Below are positions 44,622-53,600 of a stretch of 54,986 nt of DNA, piece by piece. This stretch comes from Ardenticatenales bacterium (GTDB taxonomy: Bacteria > Chloroflexota > Anaerolineae > Promineifilales > Promineifilaceae). The first letter of the stretch is position 1, and each line of letters begins with the position of its first letter. The notes under the pieces were generated by a model. The model was not told where the DNA came from. It made no database searches and saw nothing but the letters and a program-made list of their open reading frames with translations. Made by a program: the position numbers and the translations under genes. The stretch is from contig JACKBM010000047.1 of the NCBI GenBank assembly GCA_020634575.1, forward strand, positions 1 to 54,986. Direction: 5' to 3'.

Positions 44622-44961
44622 ACAAGGTCAATTTACCCTTTACGCAACATTTAAAGCCCACCAGGGCCAATATGAAGCAATGAAAGCCGCAACGCTTGAG
44701 TCATTTGCGTTGACGCGAGAAGCAGCCGGATTATTGGAGGTCATCTGCCTGGAACCTCCCAAGACAGAACTACCATTTGTCTTGATCTCCATCTGGCGAT
44801 CAAAAGCTGATTTTCAGGCCTTCCTAAAATCCCCCCCCATGCTTGAGTATCATAGTCAGCAAGCGGTCAAGACAATGTTCGAGACGATTCTGGCGGATGC
44901 CACAGCTGAGTTCTATACCACGTTGGACGGGTGGACTGCTCCTGCTGAGCCAGTCGCGTAA
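44614..44961 (+). CDS. ABM-domain (antibiotic biosynthesis monooxygenase-fold) protein
   Basis: 115 residues from ATG 44614, with an AAGAGGAAG about 7 nt upstream; it begins inside the end of PadR. One dimeric ferredoxin-like alpha/beta domain: FTLYATFKAHQGQYEAMKAATLESFALTREAAGLLEVICLEPP, then FVLISIWRSKADFQAFLKSPPMLEYHSQ, quoted in parts. Members include quinol monooxygenases and heme-degrading enzymes but also non-enzymatic proteins; there is no heme-ligand pattern that I recognise. Context suggests a role in detoxification or quinone chemistry controlled by PadR. Confidence 0.82.
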   Translation: MIEQGQFTLYATFKAHQGQYEAMKAATLESFALTREAAGLLEVICLEPPKTELPFVLISIWRSKADFQAFLKSPPMLEYHSQQAVKTMFETILADATAEFYTTLDGWTAPAEPVA

Positions 44962-44969
44962 GTGATCTC

Positions 44970-45971
44970 ATGAACAACCGAATCAAACGAATATCCAAAT
45001 GGGCAGCCTTTGGCGCTCTGACCATGTTTCTCTTGGTCGTCTTCGGACCATTTTTGCTGCCGATAAAGCCACTGGAAGATGTTGCCGCTGTCAGCGAGGT
45101 CGCCAGGCCCGAGAGTCAATTCGTCACCATCCCCTTCGAGGGCACAGACGGAATTGAAATTCATTATCTCACCAATGAGGTTCAAGCCGAAACCGAGCAA
45201 ACCTTCATACTTCTGCACGGTTCTGTATTCAATGCGTTTACCTGGAATGAGGTAATCGACTTTTTTGAATTACGCGGGCGGGTCATCGCTTATGATCAGA
45301 TTCCCTACGGCTTGAGCGAAAAGCTGGTGCCGGCGGACTGGGCCGGGCCAAATCCATATTCGGGTGCAGCTGCAGTCGCCCAATTGATCAGCTTGCTCGA
45401 TGAGCTGGCAATCGACAAGGCAATTCTAGTGGGCAACTCGTACGGCGGTGTCCTCGCGGTTCAGGCAGCCCTCGACTATCCTGAGCGCATCGAAGCCCTC
45501 ATTCTGGCCGATGCGGCAGTCTATGTGGACGAGTCGCTGCCGGCCTGGGTAATCAACCTGCCCCAGGTGCAGCACCTGGGTCCTCTGTTCGCCCGCATGA
45601 TTGGCAACAATGAAGAATTCGTCCGACAAACCTATCTGGATCCAACAGCTGTCAACACAGAACGGCTGCGCCTCACGCTCATCCATACCGAAGTTGAAGC
45701 GTGGGATGCTGCCTTGTGGGCCTATTTGCAGGAATGGGGCAGTCACCCACTCAACGTGATTGATCAACTAAGCAGCGTACAGCAGCCAACATTAATCTTA
45801 ACAGGCGATAGTGACGCTATTGTGCCGGTGGCTGATAGCGAGTTACTGGCGTCCCAATTGCCAAACGCAACCTATGAAGTGATACCTGCTTGTGGTCACG
45901 TGCCCCAAGAGGAATGCCCGGCACAATTTGAGAGGGCGGTGGCTGGCTGGTTGGGCCCGCTAGAAAGGTGA
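44970..45971 (+). CDS. Alpha/beta hydrolase with N-terminal membrane anchor
   Basis: 333 residues. Residues about 10-33 form a hydrophobic helix (AAFGALTMFLLVVFGPFLLPI), so the enzyme is probably anchored and faces outside. The hydrolase core has LLHGSVFNAFTWNEVI as the oxyanion strand, VGNSYGGVLAV with the nucleophile serine in GNSYGG, the acid in ILTGDSDAIVPV and the histidine in PACGHVPQEE. It resembles meta-cleavage-product hydrolases and haloperoxidase-like esterases. It is the third gene of the PadR operon, 8 nt after the ABM gene. The natural ester or lactone substrate is not evident. Confidence 0.88.
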   Translation: MNNRIKRISKWAAFGALTMFLLVVFGPFLLPIKPLEDVAAVSEVARPESQFVTIPFEGTDGIEIHYLTNEVQAETEQTFILLHGSVFNAFTWNEVIDFFELRGRVIAYDQIPYGLSEKLVPADWAGPNPYSGAAAVAQLISLLDELAIDKAILVGNSYGGVLAVQAALDYPERIEALILADAAVYVDESLPAWVINLPQVQHLGPLFARMIGNNEEFVRQTYLDPTAVNTERLRLTLIHTEVEAWDAALWAYLQEWGSHPLNVIDQLSSVQQPTLILTGDSDAIVPVADSELLASQLPNATYEVIPACGHVPQEECPAQFERAVAGWLGPLER

Positions 45972-45992
45972 TCTGCTGGTTAACGGGCTCAC

Positions 45993-47762
45993 CTAAAATG
46001 CGTTGTATAGATAACCACCGTAAATGGACATCGTCAGCAGCGTATCGACGGCCGCATATATCACAAAGATGATATAGAGAGGTGGTTTGAGCCGCTTGTG
46101 CGTAAAGTACCAGCTGCAAAACAGAGCAACAACGCCTATTCCCAGCGGCACAGCCAACTTGAGCAGGGCCTCCATGCTGTCCGGGATCACGGGTACCCAG
46201 GCGGAAAATGGCACGTAGGCCGTCCACGCCTCGCGTAGCATGAGAAATTTCCCGCCCCAGAATAGAACAATGGCCAGGAGCAGCGGCACATAAAAGGCAG
46301 GGTCGCGCCAGCCGGGATCCTGCTGGCGCCAGATACCTGTCAGGAGCAAGAGCACAAAGGGCAATACAGACCAGAAGGCAAAGGCAAACGGGGCAAAAAT
46401 AACGCTTTGGGCCATCCCCGCCAGCGATTCAGCCAGGAAATAGCCGATATCCTGAGTGGTCAGCTTTTCGTAAGCGGCGATAGTCGCCGGCGCGGTGCTG
46501 GCAAAATAGACCTGGCTGGTGCCCCCTGCGGTCCCCTCAAGCCAGGTCAGAGCGACCGTGCCCGCGCCGTTTTGGGCCAGGGCCGGCTGTAGCGAGGCGG
46601 AAGAGGTAAAAGTCAGGAGTTGATAACCGGCCGGTTCCCCATCCTCCCAATAAAACAAGGCCACCTGGCTGGCCTGCCGGCTCTTCAGATACTCCACCGA
46701 CACACGCAGCGCCATCATCCCTTCAGCGCCCTGACCAGGCCCCGGCGTCAAGGGCGCCGCCTCCAATGGCGTCGCCCGCCTGCCCAGCCGTTCGGGCAAA
46801 GCCGCCCGTGGGCCAGCCAGCAAACCGGCCGGTTCCAGCTCGTAATCGCGGACACGTCGATAGGGTATGGCCAGATTGCCAACCTCACCATCAAACCCGT
46901 CCAGCCTGAAGGCATAATATTGCCCATCGCTCTGCCCGGCCGCGAGATCTTCAATAAAATCAATGGTCCAGCCTAAATAGCCGTAACCACCAGCAACAGC
47001 AAACCAGGGACCACGCAAGCGCGCCCGGCTGAAATCAATCTCCGTGATTGGCGCCGCTACCAATGGCTCACTCGCAGCAGGCGGTACAAGGGCGTACACG
47101 ATGGAACGGCTGCGCGAACTCAGCGGCCGTTGCCAGATAGCATGCAATGCGCCGGCCTCGTCCGGCTGAAGCTGCGGCGCGAAACCTTCCTCGTCTAGCA
47201 AGAGTGGCTCCCCGTTACCGCGCCGCACGTAGAGGCCGGGAGAGGAAAAATCGGCGCTTGCCCAGATCTGGAGCTCACCAGCCATCATCGCTGCATCAAA
47301 AGTAGTCAGCGCCTGGGGGAATGAAACAGGCTCTATCGCCGCTACCTGGTCACCGTTGGTGTCCACCGCAGTCTGGAAAATCTGCTCTTCGCTGAGCCAC
47401 AGCAAATGCAAGGTATCGTCGCTACGCAACAGCCGAATATTGGCGGGCTCAGGCACCCCACCGGCCAGCTCGCGTTGCCAGATTTCGGCGCCGCTTGCAT
47501 CCAGGGCCAGGAGATGAATACTCATACTATTTTGCGGCCCGTTGGCATAAAGAATGTAACTTCTGCCGGCCTCGTCCAGAAGTAAATGAGCTGGTTCACG
47601 CAAGGTCGTTTCCACGACCAACCGGCCGCGGCTCCAGCCATCTACCGGCGTATACAGATATTGTGGCTCCGAGAAGGCGGTCCAGCCGGCAAAGACCAAC
47701 ACAATGGCGACCACAAGCCAAAACAGGATGACTCCAGGAGTAGAAAGTTTTAGGCGGGACAT
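45993..47762 (-). CDS. Membrane-anchored propeller protein of unknown function
   Basis: 589 residues from ATG 47762; 24 more in-frame codons upstream lack a start signal. A single N-terminal helix (LSTPGVILFWLVVAIVLVFAGW) is followed by about 390 extracytoplasmic residues with propeller-like strands (YILYANGPQNSMSIHLLALDASGAEIWQREL, LHLLWLSEEQIFQTAVDTNGDQV, quoted in parts). The C-terminal 170 residues contain about four further helices (FAFWSVLPFVLLLLTGIW, PLLLAIVLFWGGKFLML, LAVPLGIGVVALFCSWYF). No named family was recognised. The start seems leaderless, with TACAAT 7 nt before the ATG. The gene is divergent from a serine hydrolase. Confidence 0.7.
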   Translation of the reverse strand: MSRLKLSTPGVILFWLVVAIVLVFAGWTAFSEPQYLYTPVDGWSRGRLVVETTLREPAHLLLDEAGRSYILYANGPQNSMSIHLLALDASGAEIWQRELAGGVPEPANIRLLRSDDTLHLLWLSEEQIFQTAVDTNGDQVAAIEPVSFPQALTTFDAAMMAGELQIWASADFSSPGLYVRRGNGEPLLLDEEGFAPQLQPDEAGALHAIWQRPLSSRSRSIVYALVPPAASEPLVAAPITEIDFSRARLRGPWFAVAGGYGYLGWTIDFIEDLAAGQSDGQYYAFRLDGFDGEVGNLAIPYRRVRDYELEPAGLLAGPRAALPERLGRRATPLEAAPLTPGPGQGAEGMMALRVSVEYLKSRQASQVALFYWEDGEPAGYQLLTFTSSASLQPALAQNGAGTVALTWLEGTAGGTSQVYFASTAPATIAAYEKLTTQDIGYFLAESLAGMAQSVIFAPFAFAFWSVLPFVLLLLTGIWRQQDPGWRDPAFYVPLLLAIVLFWGGKFLMLREAWTAYVPFSAWVPVIPDSMEALLKLAVPLGIGVVALFCSWYFTHKRLKPPLYIIFVIYAAVDTLLTMSIYGGYLYNAF

Positions 47763-47769
47763 GAATCTG

Positions 47770-47775
47770 ATTGTA
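47770..47775 (-). promoter_or_regulatory. Leaderless -10 box of the propeller membrane protein
   Basis: The minus strand reads TACAAT here with exactly 7 nt before the ATG at 47762, the same spacing as at the histidine kinase promoter. No Shine-Dalgarno is present. On the opposite strand TTGACA at 47806-47811 could be the -35 of the divergent serine-hydrolase gene, but a clear -10 for it was not found. Confidence 0.5.
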
Positions 47776-47858
47776 GCGCCGGCTGACTGTTGGGGAAAGC
47801 ATTGGTTGACAAACCGGCCGGTCCCATAGATCATTCGGCCAAAAGGTATGGAGTTATT

Positions 47859-49265
47859 ATGAGTTCGTTATCCCTGCAGCATCCGGCCCTGGCCAGCGCC
47901 CAGCGCCTTTTCAGCGCCTGGCTCAATTATCGGCTTGCCTACCGCGACCAATACGGGGTAGCCATCGCCATCGTGGCTGATCAGCAGTTGCTCTGGGCAA
48001 CTGGGTTTGGCTATGCGAATATCGAGGCGCAGCTCCCGGCAACGGCAAAAACGATTTTTCGCGTTGCCTCTATCACCAAGCTGTTTACCGCCACCGCCAT
48101 CATGCAGCTGCGAGACCAGGGCAAGCTGAACCTGCACGATGCCATCCAGCAGCATCTTCCCTGGTTTAATATGACGGAGGCGTTTCCCGAAGAACCGCCC
48201 ATCACCATTCTCAACCTGCTCACCCATACCGCCGGTCTGCCCCGCGAACCGCTATTCGACCATTGGCTTAGCAGCCGCTTCCCCGACTGGCCAGCGATCA
48301 AGGAGCTGCTGCCCACGCAGCAGACCATCCTGCCCCGCGACAGCAAATGGAAATATTCCAATCTCGCCCTGGCTCTGGCTGGCGAAATCGTGGCCGCCGT
48401 CGCCGGACAGTCTTACTACGACTATGTTCGCGAGCAAATCCTGCGCCCCCTGGGCATGACCGATAGCTATATCGAAACAATCGATGCCGCCGATGCGCGC
48501 CTGGCGACTGGTTATGGACGCCGTCAAAGCAATGGCCAGCGCACCGTGGCGCCCCACACAGACTCGGCGGGCCTCTCAGCCGCCTTCAATCTGGCCACCA
48601 CAGCCATCGATCTGGCCAAATTTGCCAGCTTCCAGTTGCGGGCGGATGATGACGCAGACAATCAGGTCCTAAAAGCCCGAACACGTCGAGAAATGCACCG
48701 GCCCCATTGGGTAAATCCAGACTGGTCAGGCGGATGGGGCATCGGCTTTGAGATATTGCGGCAGAATGGCCAGACCTTTCACGGTCACGGCGGCGCCGTT
48801 CAGGGTTTCCGCACCGGCGTCTATTTCAGTCTGGCGGAGAAGTTGGGCGCCGTGGCCCTCACCAACGCCGATGATGGCGACCCGGTCACCATCCTGACCA
48901 AAGCGTTGACCTGGTTTGGCCCGGCCATTGTGGCTGCCCGCCAAAATCCCGATGCCCGCGAAGATTTACCGGCCGAATGGGCTGCCTATTACGGTCGCTA
49001 TCGCAATGTCTGGGGAGATCAGGAGATTTTGGCCTACCACGGCCAATTGGTCGCGATCTCGCCGGACGCGCCGGACCCGGCGGCAGGTCGCGTGACCCTG
49101 GAACCGGCCGGTCCACCGCACCATTTCCGCCTCAACCATCCCCAGACCGGTTTCGGCAGCCATGGCGAGATCGTCCATTTTGAATTGGATAGCAATGGAC
49201 GGGCCACGCGCCTGGTTGGTCCGGGAGCGGCCACCAATGGCTCAGTTCGCATCGAGGTATGGTGA
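47859..49265 (+). CDS. Class C beta-lactamase-fold serine hydrolase
   Basis: 468 residues from ATG 47859, which has GGAG 5 nt upstream. Catalytic motifs are SITK (in FRVASITKLFTATAIM; SxxK), YSN (in WKYSNLALAL; YxN) and HGHGGAVQGF in the KTG position, the HGG variant of many esterases and D-peptidases. The last 110 residues are a separate beta-rich domain (AYYGRYRNVWGDQEILAYHG...) common in this family. It has no signal peptide, so it is probably a cytoplasmic esterase, amidase or D-aminopeptidase-like enzyme, not a drug-resistance beta-lactamase. It is convergent with the EamA gene, whose stop is 2 nt beyond its own. Confidence 0.88.
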   Translation: MSSLSLQHPALASAQRLFSAWLNYRLAYRDQYGVAIAIVADQQLLWATGFGYANIEAQLPATAKTIFRVASITKLFTATAIMQLRDQGKLNLHDAIQQHLPWFNMTEAFPEEPPITILNLLTHTAGLPREPLFDHWLSSRFPDWPAIKELLPTQQTILPRDSKWKYSNLALALAGEIVAAVAGQSYYDYVREQILRPLGMTDSYIETIDAADARLATGYGRRQSNGQRTVAPHTDSAGLSAAFNLATTAIDLAKFASFQLRADDDADNQVLKARTRREMHRPHWVNPDWSGGWGIGFEILRQNGQTFHGHGGAVQGFRTGVYFSLAEKLGAVALTNADDGDPVTILTKALTWFGPAIVAARQNPDAREDLPAEWAAYYGRYRNVWGDQEILAYHGQLVAISPDAPDPAAGRVTLEPAGPPHHFRLNHPQTGFGSHGEIVHFELDSNGRATRLVGPGAATNGSVRIEVW

Positions 49266-49267
49266 GC

Positions 49268-50206
49268 TCAGGCCTGCCGTAAACGGCGGTTGCGCCGGGC
49301 GCCGGCCCAGTTGACCAGGCCAATGCCCAACAGAATGAGGACCAGCGCCGTCACCGCATTGGGCGATACCTTCTCGTCGAGGATCAGCGCCCCCCAGAAG
49401 ACGGCATTGATCGGGATCAGGTAGATGCTCATGCTGGCTGTACCGGCGCCCATCTCCTCAATCAGATAAAAATAGATGACCACCGCAGCAATCGTCACGA
49501 TCACAGCCAGGGCGAAGAGAGCAATCAGGCTGGCGCCCGTCGGCCGCAAGGTCCAGGGCGCATCGAGGGCCAGGCTGAACGGCAGCAACACGATTGCTGA
49601 GCAAACATATTGGGCGCTGGTCAGCTGCAACAGCGCCGCAAAGCGGCCCAGCCCAGCCGTTTCTCGCCGTGGCAGCACCCGCAGGTAAACGGCGGCAAAG
49701 GCATAACTCAGCGCCGCCGCCAGCAACCCGAGCTGCGCCCACAACTGGACACCTAATCCGGCCAGCACACTCGGCCCCACCAACGTGACAATCCCCAGAA
49801 ACCCCAGGATGGTGCCGATGACACTGAGCGGCGTCAACCGCTCCTCAGCCACCCAGAAATGGGCCAGGATGATGGTGAACAAGGGCATGGTGGAGGTCAG
49901 AATCGCCGACAAGCCGCTGTCCAGAAATTGCTGCGCCCAGGTCGTCAGCAGAAATGGGATGGCGTTATTGGTCAGACCCAGGATGAGAAACGCCCACCAG
50001 GCCCTGCTCCAGCGCGGCAGCCAGCCGCCCAAAAGCCGCAGAAAAAGCAGCATAAAAGCGACGGCAATGATGACTCGCATGGTTGCGATCGTCACAAACG
50101 GCAGGGAGCGCAGCGCAATTTCATTCAGCAGAAAGCCGCTGCCCCAGAGTGTGCCTGGAACGATAAGAAGTAGATATTGCCACCACGGCCGGCTATTGGT
50201 TGTCAT
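49268..50206 (-). CDS. EamA/DMT family transporter
   Basis: 312 residues from ATG 50206; upstream in-frame codons run through a repeat and lack a start signal. Ten hydrophobic helices in two EamA halves, for example LLLIVPGTLWGSGFLLNEIALRSL, LTPLSVIGTILGFLGIVTL and ASMSIYLIPINAVFWGALILDEKVSPNA. The ILxEK-like end of the ninth helix (LILDEKVSPNAVTALVLILLGIGLVN) is typical. Members export or import amino acids, nucleotides or metabolites. A TATAAT on the minus strand 31 nt upstream gives it its own promoter. Confidence 0.9.
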   Translation of the reverse strand: MTTNSRPWWQYLLLIVPGTLWGSGFLLNEIALRSLPFVTIATMRVIIAVAFMLLFLRLLGGWLPRWSRAWWAFLILGLTNNAIPFLLTTWAQQFLDSGLSAILTSTMPLFTIILAHFWVAEERLTPLSVIGTILGFLGIVTLVGPSVLAGLGVQLWAQLGLLAAALSYAFAAVYLRVLPRRETAGLGRFAALLQLTSAQYVCSAIVLLPFSLALDAPWTLRPTGASLIALFALAVIVTIAAVVIYFYLIEEMGAGTASMSIYLIPINAVFWGALILDEKVSPNAVTALVLILLGIGLVNWAGARRNRRLRQA

Positions 50207-50236
50207 ATAGTGTCTGCTCCGATTTCCAAACCGGTG

Positions 50237-50242
50237 ATTATA
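50237..50242 (-). promoter_or_regulatory. -10 box of the EamA gene
   Basis: The minus strand reads TATAAT, about 30 nt before the ATG at 50206, and a GGAG lies between them, so this transcript has a normal short leader. Confidence 0.5.
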
Positions 50243-50260
50243 CCGCGCCCGCGGCTGAGG

Positions 50261-50319
50261 GGTACGGGACCCGTCGGGTTGGCAACCCGTCGGGTAGTGG
50301 ACCCGTCGGGTCCCGTACC
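50261..50319. repeat. Triple ACCCGTCGGGT array inside a long inverted repeat
   Basis: ACCCGTCGGGT occurs at 50269-50279, 50285-50295 and 50301-50311 with a 16-bp period. The outer arms GGTACGGGACCCG (50261-50273) and CGGGTCCCGTACC (50307-50319) are exactly complementary, so the whole array folds on itself. The same 11-mer is seen at 12612-12622. The element is intergenic in both places. Confidence 0.6.
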
Positions 50320-50460
50320 TGTCGCTGAGTGTCACCCAGTTTATTGCGAAAATAGATAGGGTCTGCTAAATTTCCAGCCGCACAGGACATGATTCGCGAC
50401 ACAGTTCCGTATTTGCTCATGCGACTCTCCTGATTGCCTTGGTCATTTGTCGTCCAGATC

Positions 50461-50479
50461 TCTGGAAGTTGCTTCCAGA
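50461..50479 (+). other. Small hairpin in the leader of the secreted-protein gene
   Basis: TCTGGAAG (50461-50468) and CTTCCAGA (50472-50479) pair across a 3-nt loop, about 200 nt before the start codon. It could be the first element of a structured leader that ends in the terminator at 50547-50588. Confidence 0.35.
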
Positions 50480-50546
50480 TGGGCAGGAATTGTGTTAAGT
50501 TTCCCAACCTTGCGAACTTGTCTGGCGACCCTGAAGATGGATTCTG

Positions 50547-50588
50547 GCGACCGCGCATAGCCCAGCTATGTGCGGTCGCTTTTGTTTT
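50547..50588 (+). terminator. Intrinsic terminator or attenuator upstream of a secreted-protein gene
   Basis: A 15-bp stem (50547-50561 with 50565-50579, one G.U pair) closes a 3-nt loop and is followed by TTTTGTTTT. It is oriented rightward, toward the secreted-protein gene that starts 88 nt later, with no rightward gene for over 1.2 kb upstream. The left part of the stem repeats a TCTGGCGACC that also occurs 22 nt earlier, so alternative pairing is possible. Confidence 0.7.
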
Positions 50589-50675
50589 GGGAAATGGGTG
50601 ACCGGCCGGTGGCTGCCCCGCAGCGAGAGAGCCCGGCCCGCGCCCTCACACAAATACGTTGGAGGGAATGAACGT

Positions 50676-53600
50676 ATGAATCCAAAGAGGTTATTGCGCT
50701 TCAGCCTGTTGCTACTTCTAGCAGCGGCAGGCACCTGGTTCCTGGTCCTGCAAGCCGGGCCGGGACCCGAGACCGTTTCCCGGGACAATGCAGTTGGTCT
50801 GCTTGCCCCAGCCGGCTTCTCCTCAAACCAACTGGCCGAAGTCATTAATGATGAGGCCTCAGCCAATGTCAGTCTTCCAACCACTGTCAACTTGGCCGAC
50901 GTTGAACCCGGCCAATATGACCCCAGCAATCAATATGACCGCTGGATGCGCGGCGAGATCGACCTGGATCAGGAAGCCAGCCGCTTCTCCGACGCCGAAC
51001 AGGCTGCCCGCCTTGAGGAGGCGATGAAGCTGGAACCGGATGCGAACGTCAATATCGCCTCCGTCTCCGGCCGAGCCCCCGTCAGCGGCGTTGGCTTTGA
51101 CAGCCTCGATATCAATGATTGCTGTGGCGGCGGCGCCAACGTGCCGCCTGACCCGGAACTGGCTGTCGGGCCAAACCATGTCATCGCCGTCGTCAATGTT
51201 GCCTTCGAGATTTACGATAAAAGCGGCAACTCCCTGGTCGGCCCAACAACTTTCGCCAGCTTTATGGCCTCCGATCCAAATTGTGACAGCGGCGTTTTTG
51301 ATCCCAACGCCCATTACGATGAGGAAGCAGACCGTTACATCATCGCCATCGACGGTGACGGCACCCATTACTGTGTTGCCGTCTCCCAGACCGGCAATCC
51401 GACTGGCAGCTGGAACATCTACTCCTTCGCCACCAATCCGGCCAATGCCAACTTCTTCGACTATCCGCACGCCGGTGTTGGCGACAACGCCCTTTACATG
51501 GGCGGCAATATGTTCAATTGCGGCGCCATCAACTGCAGCTTCGTCGAAGCCCGCGTCTGGGCCTTTGATAAGACCGCCATGTACAACGGCAGCGCGGCCA
51601 GCTTCCGCACCGCCAGCCTGGGCAACACGGTCTTCACGCCCCAACCGCTTAATCTGCATGGCTTCAATCAGGGCACCTGGCTGAATGGCAACACCCACTA
51701 CTTCATCACAGCCACAGACCCGGACAATGTCCAAATCTTCACCTGGACCAACGCCCTGTCCGGCACCAATCCGGTGCAGCAGACCAATCTTAATTTGCAG
51801 ACCGCGACTGGTGTCACCTCGAGCGCACCCGTCAGCTGGCCCCAGGCCGGCGGTGGCGGCAGCATTCAGGGGAACGATGAGCGTCCCCAGGACTTTGAGT
51901 ACCGCAACGGCTTTGGCTGGACCAGCCAGGTAGTGGCCTGTAATCCGGGCAGCGGCACGGTCAACTGTGTACGCTGGGCCCAGATCAATCTGAGCACTTT
52001 CACCGTGGCCAATGCCGGCGTCTACGGCAGCAACGGCGATTACCGGACCTTTGCCGACCTGGCTGTTAACGCCTGTGACGGCATGGCGGTTGGTTATACC
52101 AAGGGTAACAGCAGCATCTTCCCGTCGATCTTTGTGACCGGCCGGGAAGCGGGTGATCCGGCCGGTACCCTCCAGGCCGAAACCCAGCTCAAAGCCGGTG
52201 AAATCACCTACACCGCCTTCGACTCTGCGCCGCGGCGCTGGGGCGACTACACCGAAATGACGATCGCCCCGGACGGCGTCACCTTCTGGTATCTGGGCGA
52301 ATACAGCAAGATCACCGGCAATGGCAGCGGCCGCTGGGGGACCTATATCGGCTCCTTCAGCTTCCCCAGCTGCACGACCGGACCAACGCCGACACCCGGG
52401 CCGACGCTGACCCCAAGCCTGACGCCCGCCCCAACGGATACACCCAGCCCGACCCCGGCGCCGGATGGCCTCTTCTGTGCGGCGCCATTCAGCATTGTGG
52501 ACGGCGGCACCGCCACCAGCAGCCTGACCATCAGCGATGCCCGCAGCATCAATGACCTCAACGTCCTGCTGGATGTGGCCCATACCTGGGTTGGCGACCT
52601 CACCTTCACCCTGACGCATCAAAACACCGGCACCAGCGTCACCTTCGTGGACCGGCCGGGTGTCCCCGCTTCCACATACGGTTGCAGCGGCAATGACATC
52701 GATGCCCGCCTGGATGATGAAGCCGGCACGCCGGTTGAGACCACCTGTGGCGCCGGCACCCCCACCATCAACGGGAACTTCTCTCCCAACAACGCCCTGT
52801 CAGCCTTCGACGGTGAAAGCGTTAACGGGACCTGGGTGCTGACAGTGACGGACTCGGTAACGCCTGATGGCGGCGCGGTCAACCAATGGTGCGTCGAGGC
52901 GACTCTGGGCGGTGCTGCCCCGACAGACACCCCTGTGCCACCCACCAACACACCCATCCCGCCCACAAATACACCGATTCCGCCAACCGCGACGGCAACA
53001 GGTGTGCCACCAACAGCAACAAATACGCCTATCCCGCCGACCGCGACAAATACTCCGGTGCCGGGCAGCGACACTATCATCTACGTCAGCTCGACCAGTA
53101 ATGGCAATGCCGGCGGCGTGGCGTTCGCTGATGAGGACATCATTGCCTACAACATGACCACGGGTAGCTGGTCGCTCTACTTTGACGGCTCAGATGTCGG
53201 TCTGGCCGCCAGCAGTGGCCTGGATATCAACGCCTTCCACTTGCTACCTGATGGCAGCATCCTGATGAGCGTTGTCACAGGCGGTACGCTCACCGGCGTC
53301 GGCACCATCGACGACTCCGACATCGTCCGTTTCGTGCCAACCAGCCTGGGCAGCAACACAGCCGGCAGCTTTGAATGGTATTTCGATGGCTCGGATGTGG
53401 GGCTAACAACCTCAAGCGAAGACATCGATGCAATTGGCATTAGCCCGGCTGGCAACCTGCTCATCAGCACGACCGGCGGCGTCACCGCCAATGGTGCCAG
53501 CGCCGCCGACGAAGATCTGCTGGAGTTCAGCGGCACCGTTGGTTCAGCGAACACCTCAGGCACCTTCAGCGTCTATTTTGACGGTTCGGATGTGGGCCTG

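Larger units (their letters stand above)
50207..50675. other. Long intergenic region with repeat, attenuator-like leader and no sure gene
   Basis: 469 nt between divergent EamA and secreted-protein genes. From left to right it holds the EamA -10 (50237-50242), a triple ACCCGTCGGGT repeat (50261-50319), a short hairpin (50461-50479), a direct repeat of TCTGGCGACC (50521-50530 and 50543-50552), a strong intrinsic terminator (50547-50588) and one ACCGGCCGGT (50601-50610). A 60-codon open frame on the minus strand (50238-50420) has a good AGGAG but no recognised product. Confidence 0.5.

Noticed and set aside
50269..50311. The three spaced 11-mers as a small CRISPR-like array
   Set aside because: The repeat is too short, the spacers are 5 nt, and there are no cas genes; it is a palindromic intergenic repeat.
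50238..50420. A 60-codon minus-strand frame with a good AGGAG before its ATG
   Set aside because: Half of it is the ACCCGTCGGGT repeat read as protein, and no family resemblance exists. It may be real, but the support is only a ribosome-site-like sequence.
50461..50588. Cyclic-di-GMP, T-box or cobalamin riboswitch upstream of the secreted-protein gene
   Set aside because: None of the defining conserved motifs of those classes was found in the leader, only hairpins and a terminator.
50859..52622. A 587-codon minus-strand open frame opposite the secreted-protein gene
   Set aside because: The plus strand has a signal peptide, domain structure and a paralogue next to it; the minus frame reads as low-complexity Gly/Ala/Asp sequence.
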